Below, piece after piece: positions 36,058 through 44,567 of a DNA stretch of 48,051 nt. The stretch is from Roseateles depolymerans (GTDB lineage: Bacteria; Pseudomonadota; Gammaproteobacteria; Burkholderiales; Burkholderiaceae_C), in the NCBI RefSeq assembly GCF_003387155.1, contig NZ_QUMT01000009.1:1-48051 (forward strand). Reading direction: 5' to 3'. How positions within the stretch are numbered: the first letter of the stretch is position 1; the number at the start of each line of letters is the position of its first letter. The translations under genes were made by a program, and so were the position numbers. Under the pieces are notes generated by a model, which saw only the letters and a list, made by a program, of their open reading frames with translations, was not told where the DNA came from and did not search any database.

Positions 36058-36912
36058 TCAGCGATGAAGCCCGGCTTCATCCGGCTCGTCGGTGGAGGTG
36101 GCGATCACGCTGACCGGCTTGCCCTTGGCCCGCTTGACGGCGTAGACCACGTAGCCGGAGACCCCATACAGGCAGAACACGGCAAACAGCACCGACGGCG
36201 GATGGATGTTGATCACCGCGATGGCCAGGGCAATGGCCACGATCACGATGAAGGGCACCGAGCGCTTGAAGCTCACATCCTTGAAGCTGTAGAACGGGGC
36301 GTTGGTCACCATCGTCAGGCCCGCATACACGGTGAAGCCGAAGGCCACCCAGGCCAGGACCGGATCCTGGTAGACCAGCTTGTAGCCGGCATCGTCCATC
36401 ACCCAGATGAAGCCCACCACCAGCGCGGCAGCCGCCGGGCTGGGCACGCCCTGGAAGAAGCGGCGATCCACGACGGCCAGGTTGGTGTTGAACCGGGCCA
36501 GGCGCAGGGCGGCGCCGGCGATGTAGACGAAGGCGGCGAACCAGCCCCACTTGCCTAGGCCCTGCAGGGCCCAGGAATACATGATCAGCGCGGGCGCGGC
36601 CCCGAAGGAGACCATGTCGGACAGGCTGTCCATCTGCTCCCCGAAGGTGCTCTGGGTATTGGTCATCCGGGCGACACGGCCGTCCAGACTGTCCAGCACC
36701 ATGGCGGCGAAGATGCCGTAAGCGGACTGCTCGAAACGTCCGCTGATGGCCATGACGATGGCATAGAAGCCACTGAACAGCGCGGCCAGCGTGAACAGGT
36801 TGGGCAGGATGTAGATGCCCTTGCGGCGGCGGCGTGGCGACTCCAGGACCTCGGCATCTGCCTCCTCGTCCTCGTCCAACAGATCCGCCTTGTTGTTCTG
36901 CGATGCATTCAT
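36058..36912 (-). CDS. pssA: CDP-diacylglycerol-serine O-phosphatidyltransferase
   Basis: 284 residues, inner membrane, about seven to eight hydrophobic helices after a charged, acidic N-terminus. The CDP-alcohol phosphotransferase motif is complete: D74xxD77G78xxA81R82...G91xxxD95xxxD99. It makes phosphatidylserine from CDP-diacylglycerol and serine, on the way to phosphatidylethanolamine. The length and multi-TM form are those of type II PssA. Placed between ilvC and leuA as in many Burkholderiales; two hairpins in the 106-bp gap after ilvC suggest partial transcriptional separation. Confidence 0.95.
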   Translation of the reverse strand: MNASQNNKADLLDEDEEADAEVLESPRRRRKGIYILPNLFTLAALFSGFYAIVMAISGRFEQSAYGIFAAMVLDSLDGRVARMTNTQSTFGEQMDSLSDMVSFGAAPALIMYSWALQGLGKWGWFAAFVYIAGAALRLARFNTNLAVVDRRFFQGVPSPAAAALVVGFIWVMDDAGYKLVYQDPVLAWVAFGFTVYAGLTMVTNAPFYSFKDVSFKRSVPFIVIVAIALAIAVINIHPPSVLFAVFCLYGVSGYVVYAVKRAKGKPVSVIATSTDEPDEAGLHR

Positions 36913-36943
36913 GGGCCCGGAGGATACCTCAGCGGTCCATGAG

Positions 36944-36978
36944 AAAAGCCGCCCGAGGCCCTGCCCCGCGCGGCTTTT
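36944..36978 (-). terminator. Second hairpin between ilvC and pssA
   Basis: aaaagccgc/gcggctttt, a 9-bp stem around 17 nt, ending in four T on the minus strand. It is symmetric, and only 32 bp upstream of the pssA ATG. Confidence 0.55.
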
Positions 36979-36994
36979 GACCGAGGTTACACCC

Positions 36995-37018
36995 CGGAAA
37001 CACCCCCTTGTCGGGGGC
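36995..37018 (-). terminator. Hairpin directly after the ilvC stop
   Basis: Minus strand CCCCC-GACAA-GGGGG followed by TGTTT, immediately past the TAA of ilvC. A short GC stem with a weak T-tract; likely terminator of ilvIHC. Confidence 0.65.
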
Positions 37019-38080
<1,062 letters not shown>

Positions 38081-38115
38081 TCAGGAATGGGATGAAAACG
38101 ATCGATCGGGTGCGC

Positions 38116-38135
38116 CGTCTGAGTGGACTCAGACG
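38116..38135 (-). repeat. Inverted repeat over the ilvH stop codon
   Basis: Plus-strand cgtctgagt-gg-actcagacg, 9 bp arms, overlapping the TGA of ilvH. No T-tract; may be an mRNA structural element in the ilvH-ilvC junction. Confidence 0.4.
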
Positions 38136-38620
38136 CGCAGGATCCGCTCGCCGCGGCCGATGCCGCTGGTGCCGGTGCGGACCGTCTCCAGGATGGAGGC
38201 GCGGTCGATCGCATCGATGAAGGCATCGAGCTTGGAGGCGTCGCCGGTCAGCTCGATGGTGTAGGTTTTCTCGGTCACGTCGATGATGTGGCCGCGGAAG
38301 ATGTCGGCGGTGCGCTTCATTTCCTCGCGCTCCTTGCCGACCGCCCTCACCTTGATCAGCATCAGCTCGCGCTCGATGTAGCGGCCTTCGGTCAGGTCCA
38401 CCACCTTGACCACTTCGATCAGGCGGTTCAGATGCTTGGTGATCTGCTCGATCACGTCGTCGCTGCCGCTGGTCACGATGGTCATGCGGGACAGCGACGC
38501 GTCTTCGGTGGGCGCCACCGTCAGGCTCTCGATGTTGTAGCCGCGGGCGGAGAACAGGGCCACCACGCGTGACAGCGCGCCCGGCTCGTTCTCGATGAGC
38601 AATGCAATGATGTGTTTCAT
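38129..38620 (-). CDS. ilvH: Acetolactate synthase small (regulatory) subunit
   Basis: 163 residues. The N-terminal ACT domain I-I-A-L-L-I-E-N-E-P-G-A-L-S-R-V-V-A-L-F binds valine for feedback. The C-terminal domain continues with LMLIKVRAVGKEREEM and ends SGIGRGERILRV. It activates the catalytic IlvI subunit. GGA lies 8-10 nt before ATG. 172 bp gap after ilvI with no recognised gene. Confidence 0.97.
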   Translation of the reverse strand: MKHIIALLIENEPGALSRVVALFSARGYNIESLTVAPTEDASLSRMTIVTSGSDDVIEQITKHLNRLIEVVKVVDLTEGRYIERELMLIKVRAVGKEREEMKRTADIFRGHIIDVTEKTYTIELTGDASKLDAFIDAIDRASILETVRTGTSGIGRGERILRV

Positions 38621-38792
38621 GACGTTTGTCCTTCGCGCTCTTCAGACCGGCGGCGGTAACCGACGGCCCTTGGCCACGGGGTCAAAGACAGGGGAGGCTC
38701 GGGGGGTCGCTCCGGGCGTTGGCGGCTTGGGGCGGGGGTCGCCGGTCACGCGGTAACGTGTCCGGCGCCACGCGCCTGCGGCCGCCGCCGCG

Positions 38793-40613
38793 TCAGAGGT
38801 CTTCCGATCCGAGCAGCATTTCCGACAGGCCCTTGCCCGCCTGGACCATCGGCCAGACGTTCTCGGTCGGGTCGGTCCGCACGTCCAGGAAGACGGTGCG
38901 GTCCTTCAGGCGGATGGCTTCGCGCAGCGCGCCTTCCACATCGGACGGCTTCTCCACCAGCAGGCCCACATGCCCGTAGGCTTCGGCCAGCTTGACGAAG
39001 TCGGGCAGCGCATCCATGTAGCTGTGCGAGTAGCGCTTGCCATAGTCCAGTTCCTGCCACTGCCGCACCATGCCGAGGTAGCGGTTGTTCAGGGAGACCA
39101 CCTTCACAGGGGTCTTGTACTGCTGGCAGGTGGACAGCTCCTGGATGCACATCTGGATGGAGCCTTCGCCGGTGATGCAAAACACATCCGACTCCGGCTT
39201 GGCCAGCTTGATGCCCATCGCATACGGCAGGCCCACGCCCATCGTGCCCAGGCCGCCGGAGTTGATCCAGCGACGCGGTTCGTCAAAGCGGTAGAACTGG
39301 GCGGCCCACATCTGGTGCTGGCCCACATCGGAGGTGATGTAGGTGTCCCGCTCGTGGGTGAGGTTCCACAGCGTTTCCAGCACGAATTGCGGCTTGATGA
39401 CTTCGCTGGACTGCTTGTAGGCCAGGCAGTCGCGCTTGCGCCAGTCGTTGATCTGGTTCCACCAGGCGTTCAGCGCCTCGGCGTCCGGACGGGCCTGGGC
39501 TTCGCGGATCTGGGCGATCAGCTCCTGCAGCACGTCCTTGACGTCGCCCACGATGGGGATGTCCACCCGCACCCGCTTGGAGATGGAGGACGGGTCGATG
39601 TCCACGTGGATGATCTTGCGATCCACCGACGCGAAATGCTTGGGATTGCCAATCACCCGGTCATCGAAGCGGGCGCCGACGGCCAGCAGCACATCGCAGT
39701 GCTGCATGGTCATGTTGGCCTCGTAGGTGCCATGCATGCCGGGCATGCCCAGGAAACGCGGATCGGTGCCGGGCATGGCGCCCAGCCCCATCAGGGTGTT
39801 GGTGCAGGGGAAGCCGACCAGGTCCACCAGCTGGCGCAGTTCCGCCGTGGCTTCGCCCAGGATGACGCCGCCGCCGGTATAGATATACGGACGCTTGGCC
39901 GTCATCAACAGCTGGACCGCCTTGCGGATCTGGCCGCTGTGCCCCTTCTTGACCGGGTTGTAGGAGCGCATCTCCACACGGTCGGGGTAGCTGAACGGCG
40001 CGCGGGCGACCGACACATCCTTGGGGATGTCCACCACCACCGGGCCCGGGCGGCCGGTGCGGGCGATGTGGAAGGCCTTCTTGAGCGTCATGGCCAGGTC
40101 GCGCACATCCTTGACCAGGAAGTTGTGCTTGACGATGGGCCGGGTGATGCCGACGGTGTCGCATTCCTGGAAGGCGTCCAGGCCGATGGCCGGCGTGGGC
40201 ACCTGTCCGGTGATGATCACCATCGGGATGGAATCCATGTAGGCCGTGGCAATGCCGGTGATGGCATTGGTCACGCCGGGCCCGGAGGTCACCAGCGCCA
40301 CGCCCACCTCGCCGGTGGCGCGTGCATACCCGTCGGCGGCATGCACGGCAGCCTGCTCATGACGGACCAGCACATGCTGGATGGCGTCCTGCTTGTAGAG
40401 CGCGTCGTAGATGTAGAGGACGGCGCCGCCTGGATAGCCCCAAAGGAACTTCACGCCTTCATGCTGAAGGCTTTGAACCAGGATTTCGGAACCGTTCAGC
40501 TCCTGGGGACCAGGGCCGGAAGGATGCCCTGAAGAAGGGCCGGAAGAAGAATGCGGCTGTGAGCGAGCTTCCGAGATCGCTGCACGTTTGGTGTCCGCGG
40601 CAGACATTTCCAT
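38793..40613 (-). CDS. ilvI: Acetolactate synthase large (catalytic) subunit
   Basis: 606 residues. Thiamine-diphosphate enzyme: catalytic Glu in VLVRHEQAAVHAADGYAR, FAD-binding middle domain, and the C-terminal ThDP motif GEGSIQMCIQELSTCQQYKTP with N-N-R-Y-L-G-M-V-R-Q-W-Q. It makes acetolactate or acetohydroxybutyrate. ATG 40613 (MEMSAADT) has AGAGG 9 nt upstream; another ATG is at 40607. The first about 38 residues are Ser/Pro-rich and poorly conserved. The frame stays open upstream to 40958, which I do not count. A small ORF with a perfect AGGAGG overlaps the 5' end in another frame. Confidence 0.97.
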   Translation of the reverse strand: MEMSAADTKRAAISEARSQPHSSSGPSSGHPSGPGPQELNGSEILVQSLQHEGVKFLWGYPGGAVLYIYDALYKQDAIQHVLVRHEQAAVHAADGYARATGEVGVALVTSGPGVTNAITGIATAYMDSIPMVIITGQVPTPAIGLDAFQECDTVGITRPIVKHNFLVKDVRDLAMTLKKAFHIARTGRPGPVVVDIPKDVSVARAPFSYPDRVEMRSYNPVKKGHSGQIRKAVQLLMTAKRPYIYTGGGVILGEATAELRQLVDLVGFPCTNTLMGLGAMPGTDPRFLGMPGMHGTYEANMTMQHCDVLLAVGARFDDRVIGNPKHFASVDRKIIHVDIDPSSISKRVRVDIPIVGDVKDVLQELIAQIREAQARPDAEALNAWWNQINDWRKRDCLAYKQSSEVIKPQFVLETLWNLTHERDTYITSDVGQHQMWAAQFYRFDEPRRWINSGGLGTMGVGLPYAMGIKLAKPESDVFCITGEGSIQMCIQELSTCQQYKTPVKVVSLNNRYLGMVRQWQELDYGKRYSHSYMDALPDFVKLAEAYGHVGLLVEKPSDVEGALREAIRLKDRTVFLDVRTDPTENVWPMVQAGKGLSEMLLGSEDL

Positions 40614-40651
40614 ATGTCGAACCTCTGAGATTTTCTCTGACGAAAAACCAT
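40496..40651 (-). CDS. Possible small overlapping ORF in the ilvI leader (51 residues)
   Basis: ATG 40651 is preceded 7 nt earlier by a perfect AGGAGG (40659-40664), stronger than the site of ilvI itself. The frame overlaps the first 118 nt of ilvI in another phase and ends in SRILLPALLQGILPALVPRS, unusually rich in Ile, Leu and Val for a chance frame. It might be a leader peptide coupling ilvI translation to branched-chain amino acid supply. It could equally be an out-of-frame accident in the poorly conserved ilvI N-terminus. Confidence 0.3.
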   Translation of the reverse strand: MVFRQRKSQRFDIWKCLPRTPNVQRSRKLAHSRILLPALLQGILPALVPRS

Positions 40652-41083
40652 CGGTGCTCCTCCTCTCACTCTTGTGAAGCGGACTCGGAACGGCGCGGTC
40701 AAAAATCAGGAGGCCCGGGTCGGGCAACCTGCTTGAGACCCATACTGCGTGGTACGAGCGAAGATTATGCATGGAAACCCCCACCGGAGCCTTTGCGGGA
40801 GCCGAAGGCTCACCCCCGGTGAACGGCTGATCTCCGTGCGTCACCCGCCGCTGCGCGAAGCCTGGTCGATGCCATCCCATGGAGCATCGGCGGCGGTCAA
40901 GGCCTGCGGCGGCCTGCAGGTGCGGCCGCCAGAGCCCGGTCGCAGTGACAAAAACCACAGTCCGACACCCCGCTGGCGAGGGGGGACACCCAGATGAAGG
41001 CGGTCGCGCCGCACTGGCCGTGTCGGCAATGCAATAATCCGCGGCGTTTTGCCAGCCCGACCGCCACCGCGTGGCGACAGCCC
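40652..41083. other. Divergent control region between ilvI and the sigma factor gene
   Basis: About 430 bp without a convincing long gene. It holds the ilvI leader and promoter on the minus strand and the sigma-factor promoter on the plus strand. A nested hairpin is visible at about 40784-40821 (outer caccgg/ccggtg, inner gagcc/ggctc), and a second one around 40967-40982 (cccc-8 nt-gggg). AATAAT near 41032 may be a plus-strand -10. No riboswitch class was recognised. Confidence 0.4.
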
Positions 41084-41650
41084 TTGGCCACAGACAAAGA
41101 ACTCAACGATTTTCTGAAGACGGTAGACAAACGTGCCTTCAAACGCACGGTCTATCTCGTACGGGATGAGGATGCGGCGCTGGACATCGTCCAGGACGCC
41201 ATGATCAGGCTGGCCGAAAAATATTTCGACCGGCCGGCCGAGGAACTGCCCATGCTGTTCCAGCGCATCCTCTCCAATGCGACGATGGACCACTTCCGTC
41301 GGCAGAAGACCCGCAATGCGGTCTTCAGCAACCTGTCCGACTTTGAAGGGTCGGACCCGTCGGACGACTTCGACCTGCTGGAAAGCCTGGAATCGCAGGA
41401 TGGCGCGATGGGTGCGCTGTCGGCTGCGGACGAAGTTTCCCGGGGTCAGATCCTGGCCCTGATCGACGAAGAAGTATCAGCGCTGCCCGCGCGTCAACGG
41501 GAAGCCTTTTTGCTGCGTTACTGGGAAGAACTCGATGTTGCGGAAACGGCCGCGGTCATGGGCTGCTCGGAGGGCAGTGTGAAAACACACTGCTCCCGCG
41601 CTGTGCATGCGCTGGCCAAAACGCTCAAAGCCAAGGGAATTACGCTATGA
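41084..41650 (+). CDS. RNA polymerase sigma factor, ECF/sigma-70 family
   Basis: 188 residues from TTG 41084 (reads LATDKELNDFLKTVDKRAFKRT). I chose it because MATDKEL-type openings are standard for this Burkholderiales group; residues read further upstream look non-coding. Region 2: AFKRTVYLVRDEDAALDIVQDAMIRLAEKY; then LPMLFQRILSNATMDHFRRQKTRN. Region 4: LPARQREAFLLRYWEELDVAETAAVMGCSEGSVKTHCSRAVHAL, a clear sigma-4 helix-turn-helix. The linker carries an acidic stretch (about 80-95). The stop overlaps the next gene (ATGA), and that membrane protein is in the usual position of a cognate anti-sigma factor. Confidence 0.9.
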   Translation: MATDKELNDFLKTVDKRAFKRTVYLVRDEDAALDIVQDAMIRLAEKYFDRPAEELPMLFQRILSNATMDHFRRQKTRNAVFSNLSDFEGSDPSDDFDLLESLESQDGAMGALSAADEVSRGQILALIDEEVSALPARQREAFLLRYWEELDVAETAAVMGCSEGSVKTHCSRAVHALAKTLKAKGITL

Positions 41651-42147
41651 ACAAGACCTCGCCGCCGACGGCCCTCCCGCAGGAGCTGGACGCTCGCATG
41701 GCCCGTTTTGGCCTGCGGGTGTCGGCCGGGCTGACCGAACATAGCAACTCCCTGTCGGGTGATATTCAGGAACGGCTGCGCTTTGCCCGTGAGCAAGCGC
41801 TCGCCAAAGCCGTGGCTGCACGGGCGGCCCAGCCGGCCGTCGCTGCTCCCTCGGTGCAGGCCACTGGCGGCGGCACGCTGGCACTGGGCGGCGGAGATCG
41901 CACGCCGCGCTGGCTCAAAGCCGCCGCGCTGCTGCCCATCGCGCTGCTGGTGGGCGGCCTGCTGCTGATCCAGCACAGCCAGTGGTATGAGCAGATCCGC
42001 AGCGCCGCCGAGCTGGACACCGACCTGCTGTCCAAGCCGCTGCCGCCGGCCGCCTACAGCGATCCGGGTTTCCGTGAATACCTGAACGAAAACCAGGCCG
42101 ACCCCAACAATCCGAGCGACCCCAACGCCGAAGAGACCAAAGAGTGA
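41647..42147 (+). CDS. DUF3619 membrane protein, possible anti-sigma partner
   Basis: 166 residues. Cytoplasmic N-terminal part of about 88 residues, starting with helices around ELDARMARFGLRVSAGL. One transmembrane helix lies at about 90-109, then a periplasmic tail of about 55 residues ending Asp/Asn/Glu-rich. The family (DUF3619) has no proven function. Topology and the ATGA overlap with the sigma factor gene match anti-sigma factors, which is inference. The following gene starts at GTG inside its stop codon (GTGA), so the three are translationally coupled. Confidence 0.85.
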   Translation: MNKTSPPTALPQELDARMARFGLRVSAGLTEHSNSLSGDIQERLRFAREQALAKAVAARAAQPAVAAPSVQATGGGTLALGGGDRTPRWLKAAALLPIALLVGGLLLIQHSQWYEQIRSAAELDTDLLSKPLPPAAYSDPGFREYLNENQADPNNPSDPNAEETKE

Positions 42148-43070
42148 GGTCGCTGCCCCTGGATCTGGCGCCGCTGGCCCTGGCTGCTGCGGCCCTGCTG
42201 TCTGCGCTGACGCTGGCACCGGCCGCTCATGCGCAGAGCCTGCCCACGGCTGGGGCTTCGTCCCCGGCGGAAGCGGCCGCTCCGGCGGCTTCTTCCGCAG
42301 TACTTTCGCCCGCGCACCCTGCCAGCGCCGTCAAGACCGCCGCCAGCGGTGCGACCGGCGCCGGCCCCACCAGCCTGCTCAGTCCCAGCTGGGCCTCCCT
42401 GACGCCCGCGCAGAAGGAGTGCCTCGCACCGCTGCAACCGGAATGGGACCGGCTGGACAGCGCGCTCAAGGGCAAGTGGCTGGAAATCGCGGCCCGTTAT
42501 CCCAAGTTGTCCCCCGAACATCAGCAGCGCCTGCGTGAACGCATGGTGGCCTGGACCCGCCTGAGCCCGGCCGAGCGCCAGAAGGCCCGCATCGGCTACC
42601 AGCATGCCGGCGACCTGCGCTCGGAAGAGCAGGCTTCGCGCCTTCAGGCCAAGTGGGAGGCCTACCAGGCCTTGTCGCCGGAAATGCGTCAGCGTCTGGC
42701 CGAGCGCGCCGCGGAAAAGGCTTCCGGCCACCGCCCCGGCAAGGAAAGTGCGGCCCTGCCGGCCGATGCCGCGCCCGGCAAGTCCGCCGCCCTGCTCGCC
42801 CCGCCGCCCGCCGCCGGTCTTCCGCCGGCGCTGACCCTGAGCAATTCCGGCCCGACGGTGCTGCTGGCCCGGCCCGGCGCCACGACCGTGCTGCTGACCC
42901 AGCGCCCCCCCGCCCCGCTGACGGGTGCGGCGGCCCTGAGCGGTCCGGTCGGTGCCGCGGTGGGAGGGACGGTGCGTCCCCTACGCTCCCCGCGCGAAGG
43001 ACATCTGAATCCGCAAACCTTGCTGCCGCAGCCGGCAGCCAGCCGTCAGGCGGACGAGTCCAGCCGCTAA
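42144..43070 (+). CDS. DUF3106 secreted/periplasmic protein
   Basis: 308 residues from GTG 42144. Signal peptide 1-30 with A-H-A cleavage site. Then an Ala/Ser-rich spacer. The DUF3106 core lies at about 75-190, with WASLTPAQKECLAPLQPEWD, KGKWLEIAARYPKLSPE and AWTRLSPAERQKAR, a helical repeat with recurring L-x-P and W residues. The C-terminal 100 residues are Pro/Ala/Gly-rich and low-complexity. No function is known; it is habitually encoded after the sigma factor/DUF3619 pair, so a role in an envelope response is plausible. Confidence 0.85.
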   Translation: MRSLPLDLAPLALAAAALLSALTLAPAAHAQSLPTAGASSPAEAAAPAASSAVLSPAHPASAVKTAASGATGAGPTSLLSPSWASLTPAQKECLAPLQPEWDRLDSALKGKWLEIAARYPKLSPEHQQRLRERMVAWTRLSPAERQKARIGYQHAGDLRSEEQASRLQAKWEAYQALSPEMRQRLAERAAEKASGHRPGKESAALPADAAPGKSAALLAPPPAAGLPPALTLSNSGPTVLLARPGATTVLLTQRPPAPLTGAAALSGPVGAAVGGTVRPLRSPREGHLNPQTLLPQPAASRQADESSR

Positions 43071-43079
43071 ACTGGCCGG

Positions 43080-43625
43080 ATGACGCAGTTGCAAGACACC
43101 GCTCCGCCCAGCCTCCGGCGGCGAATGGCCGCCTTCCTCTACGAAGGCGTATTGCTGTTCGGCGTCGTGGTGCTGACGGCGCTCATCTATTCGCCCCTGA
43201 CCAACCAGCGCCATGCCCTCAAGGGCCAGCACGGCCTTCAGGCCGCCTGCTTCGTGGTCATCGGGCTGTATTTCATCTGGTTCTGGTGCCGAGGCGGACA
43301 GACGCTCGCCCAGAAGACCTGGCATCTGCGACTGGTGGACCTCAAAGGCGCCCCGGTCAGCCCCTGGCGGGCCCTGCTGCGGTATCTGCTGGCCTGGCTG
43401 TGGTTCATGCCGGCACTGGTCACCATCGGCCTGATGGGCTGGACCCACAGCCCCGGCGCGCTCTGGTCGGCGGTACTGGGCGGCATGGCGGCCTACCTGC
43501 TGATTGCGCGGCTGCATCCGCGCCGGCAGTTCCTGCATGACGTGCTCGCCGGCACGCAGATCATCACCCAACGACCGGTCCCTCGACCCAAGCCGGGTTC
43601 AGCCCCCGTGGGCGACCCGTCCTGA
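43080..43625 (+). CDS. RDD family membrane protein
   Basis: 181 residues with three to four transmembrane helices (about 16-38, 55-75, 97-117 and 120-140). It carries RRMAAFLYEGVLLFGVV at the start, where RDD proteins have Arg-Asp-Asp; here it is R-M-A-A-F-L-Y-E, so the Asp residues are replaced. GGQTLAQKTWHLRLVD follows, which is the second family motif. Function unknown in general; some members are Na+/H+ antiporters. TAAACT ends 6 nt before ATG 43080 and there is no ribosome binding site, suggesting a leaderless start. Confidence 0.85.
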   Translation: MTQLQDTAPPSLRRRMAAFLYEGVLLFGVVVLTALIYSPLTNQRHALKGQHGLQAACFVVIGLYFIWFWCRGGQTLAQKTWHLRLVDLKGAPVSPWRALLRYLLAWLWFMPALVTIGLMGWTHSPGALWSAVLGGMAAYLLIARLHPRRQFLHDVLAGTQIITQRPVPRPKPGSAPVGDPS

Positions 43626-43663
43626 CCCGTCCTGACCTTCCCTGCCCGTTCTCGACCGACGAC

Positions 43664-44050
43664 ATGAGCAATCCCCACAAGGGCCGCACCGGCCTGGACC
43701 GCATCCTGCATGCGGCCGGTTATTCCTGGGCGGGCCTGCGCGCCGCCTACCAGGGCGAAAGCGCCTTCCGCCAGGAGATCTGGCTCACCCTCATCGCCAC
43801 GCCACTGGCCTTCTGGCTGGGGCGGGACTGGGTGCAGGTGGCCCTGCTGCTGGGGTCGCTGGTGCTGGTGCTGATCGTGGAGCTGCTCAATTCAGCGGTG
43901 GAAGCGGCGATTGACCGCGTGTCCTTCGAGCTGCATGAGCTGTCCAAGCGCGCCAAGGACATTGCCAGCGCAGCAGTGCTGCTGGCCTTGCTGCTGTGCG
44001 GCGGCATCTGGATCGCCGCGGTGTGGCAACACGTGGCCCCGCGGCTTTAA
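43664..44050 (+). CDS. dgkA: Diacylglycerol kinase
   Basis: 128 residues, trimeric inner-membrane enzyme with three helices. Signature VELLNSAVEAAIDRVSFELHELSKRAKDIASAAV, quoted here in two parts: VELLNSAVEAAIDRV and HELSKRAKDIASAAV, which hold the catalytic Glu and the Mg-ATP contacts. It phosphorylates diacylglycerol released by osmoregulated glucan or LPS modification. 38 bp after the RDD gene. Converges on glnB. Confidence 0.95.
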   Translation: MSNPHKGRTGLDRILHAAGYSWAGLRAAYQGESAFRQEIWLTLIATPLAFWLGRDWVQVALLLGSLVLVLIVELLNSAVEAAIDRVSFELHELSKRAKDIASAAVLLALLLCGGIWIAAVWQHVAPRL

Positions 44051-44120
44051 GCGGACAGGTCGGAGCGGCAGATGGAGCGTCGGCCGCCGCCACAGGCTGC
44101 GTGACGACGCTCGATGAAGA

Positions 44121-44567
<447 letters not shown>

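Noticed and set aside
40784-40821. Possible riboswitch in the ilvI leader
   Set aside because: A nested hairpin is present, but it lacks the conserved core of any riboswitch class I know.
40614-40958. In-frame upstream extension of ilvI
   Set aside because: No family similarity. The MEMS start at 40613 has a ribosome binding site and fits the family.
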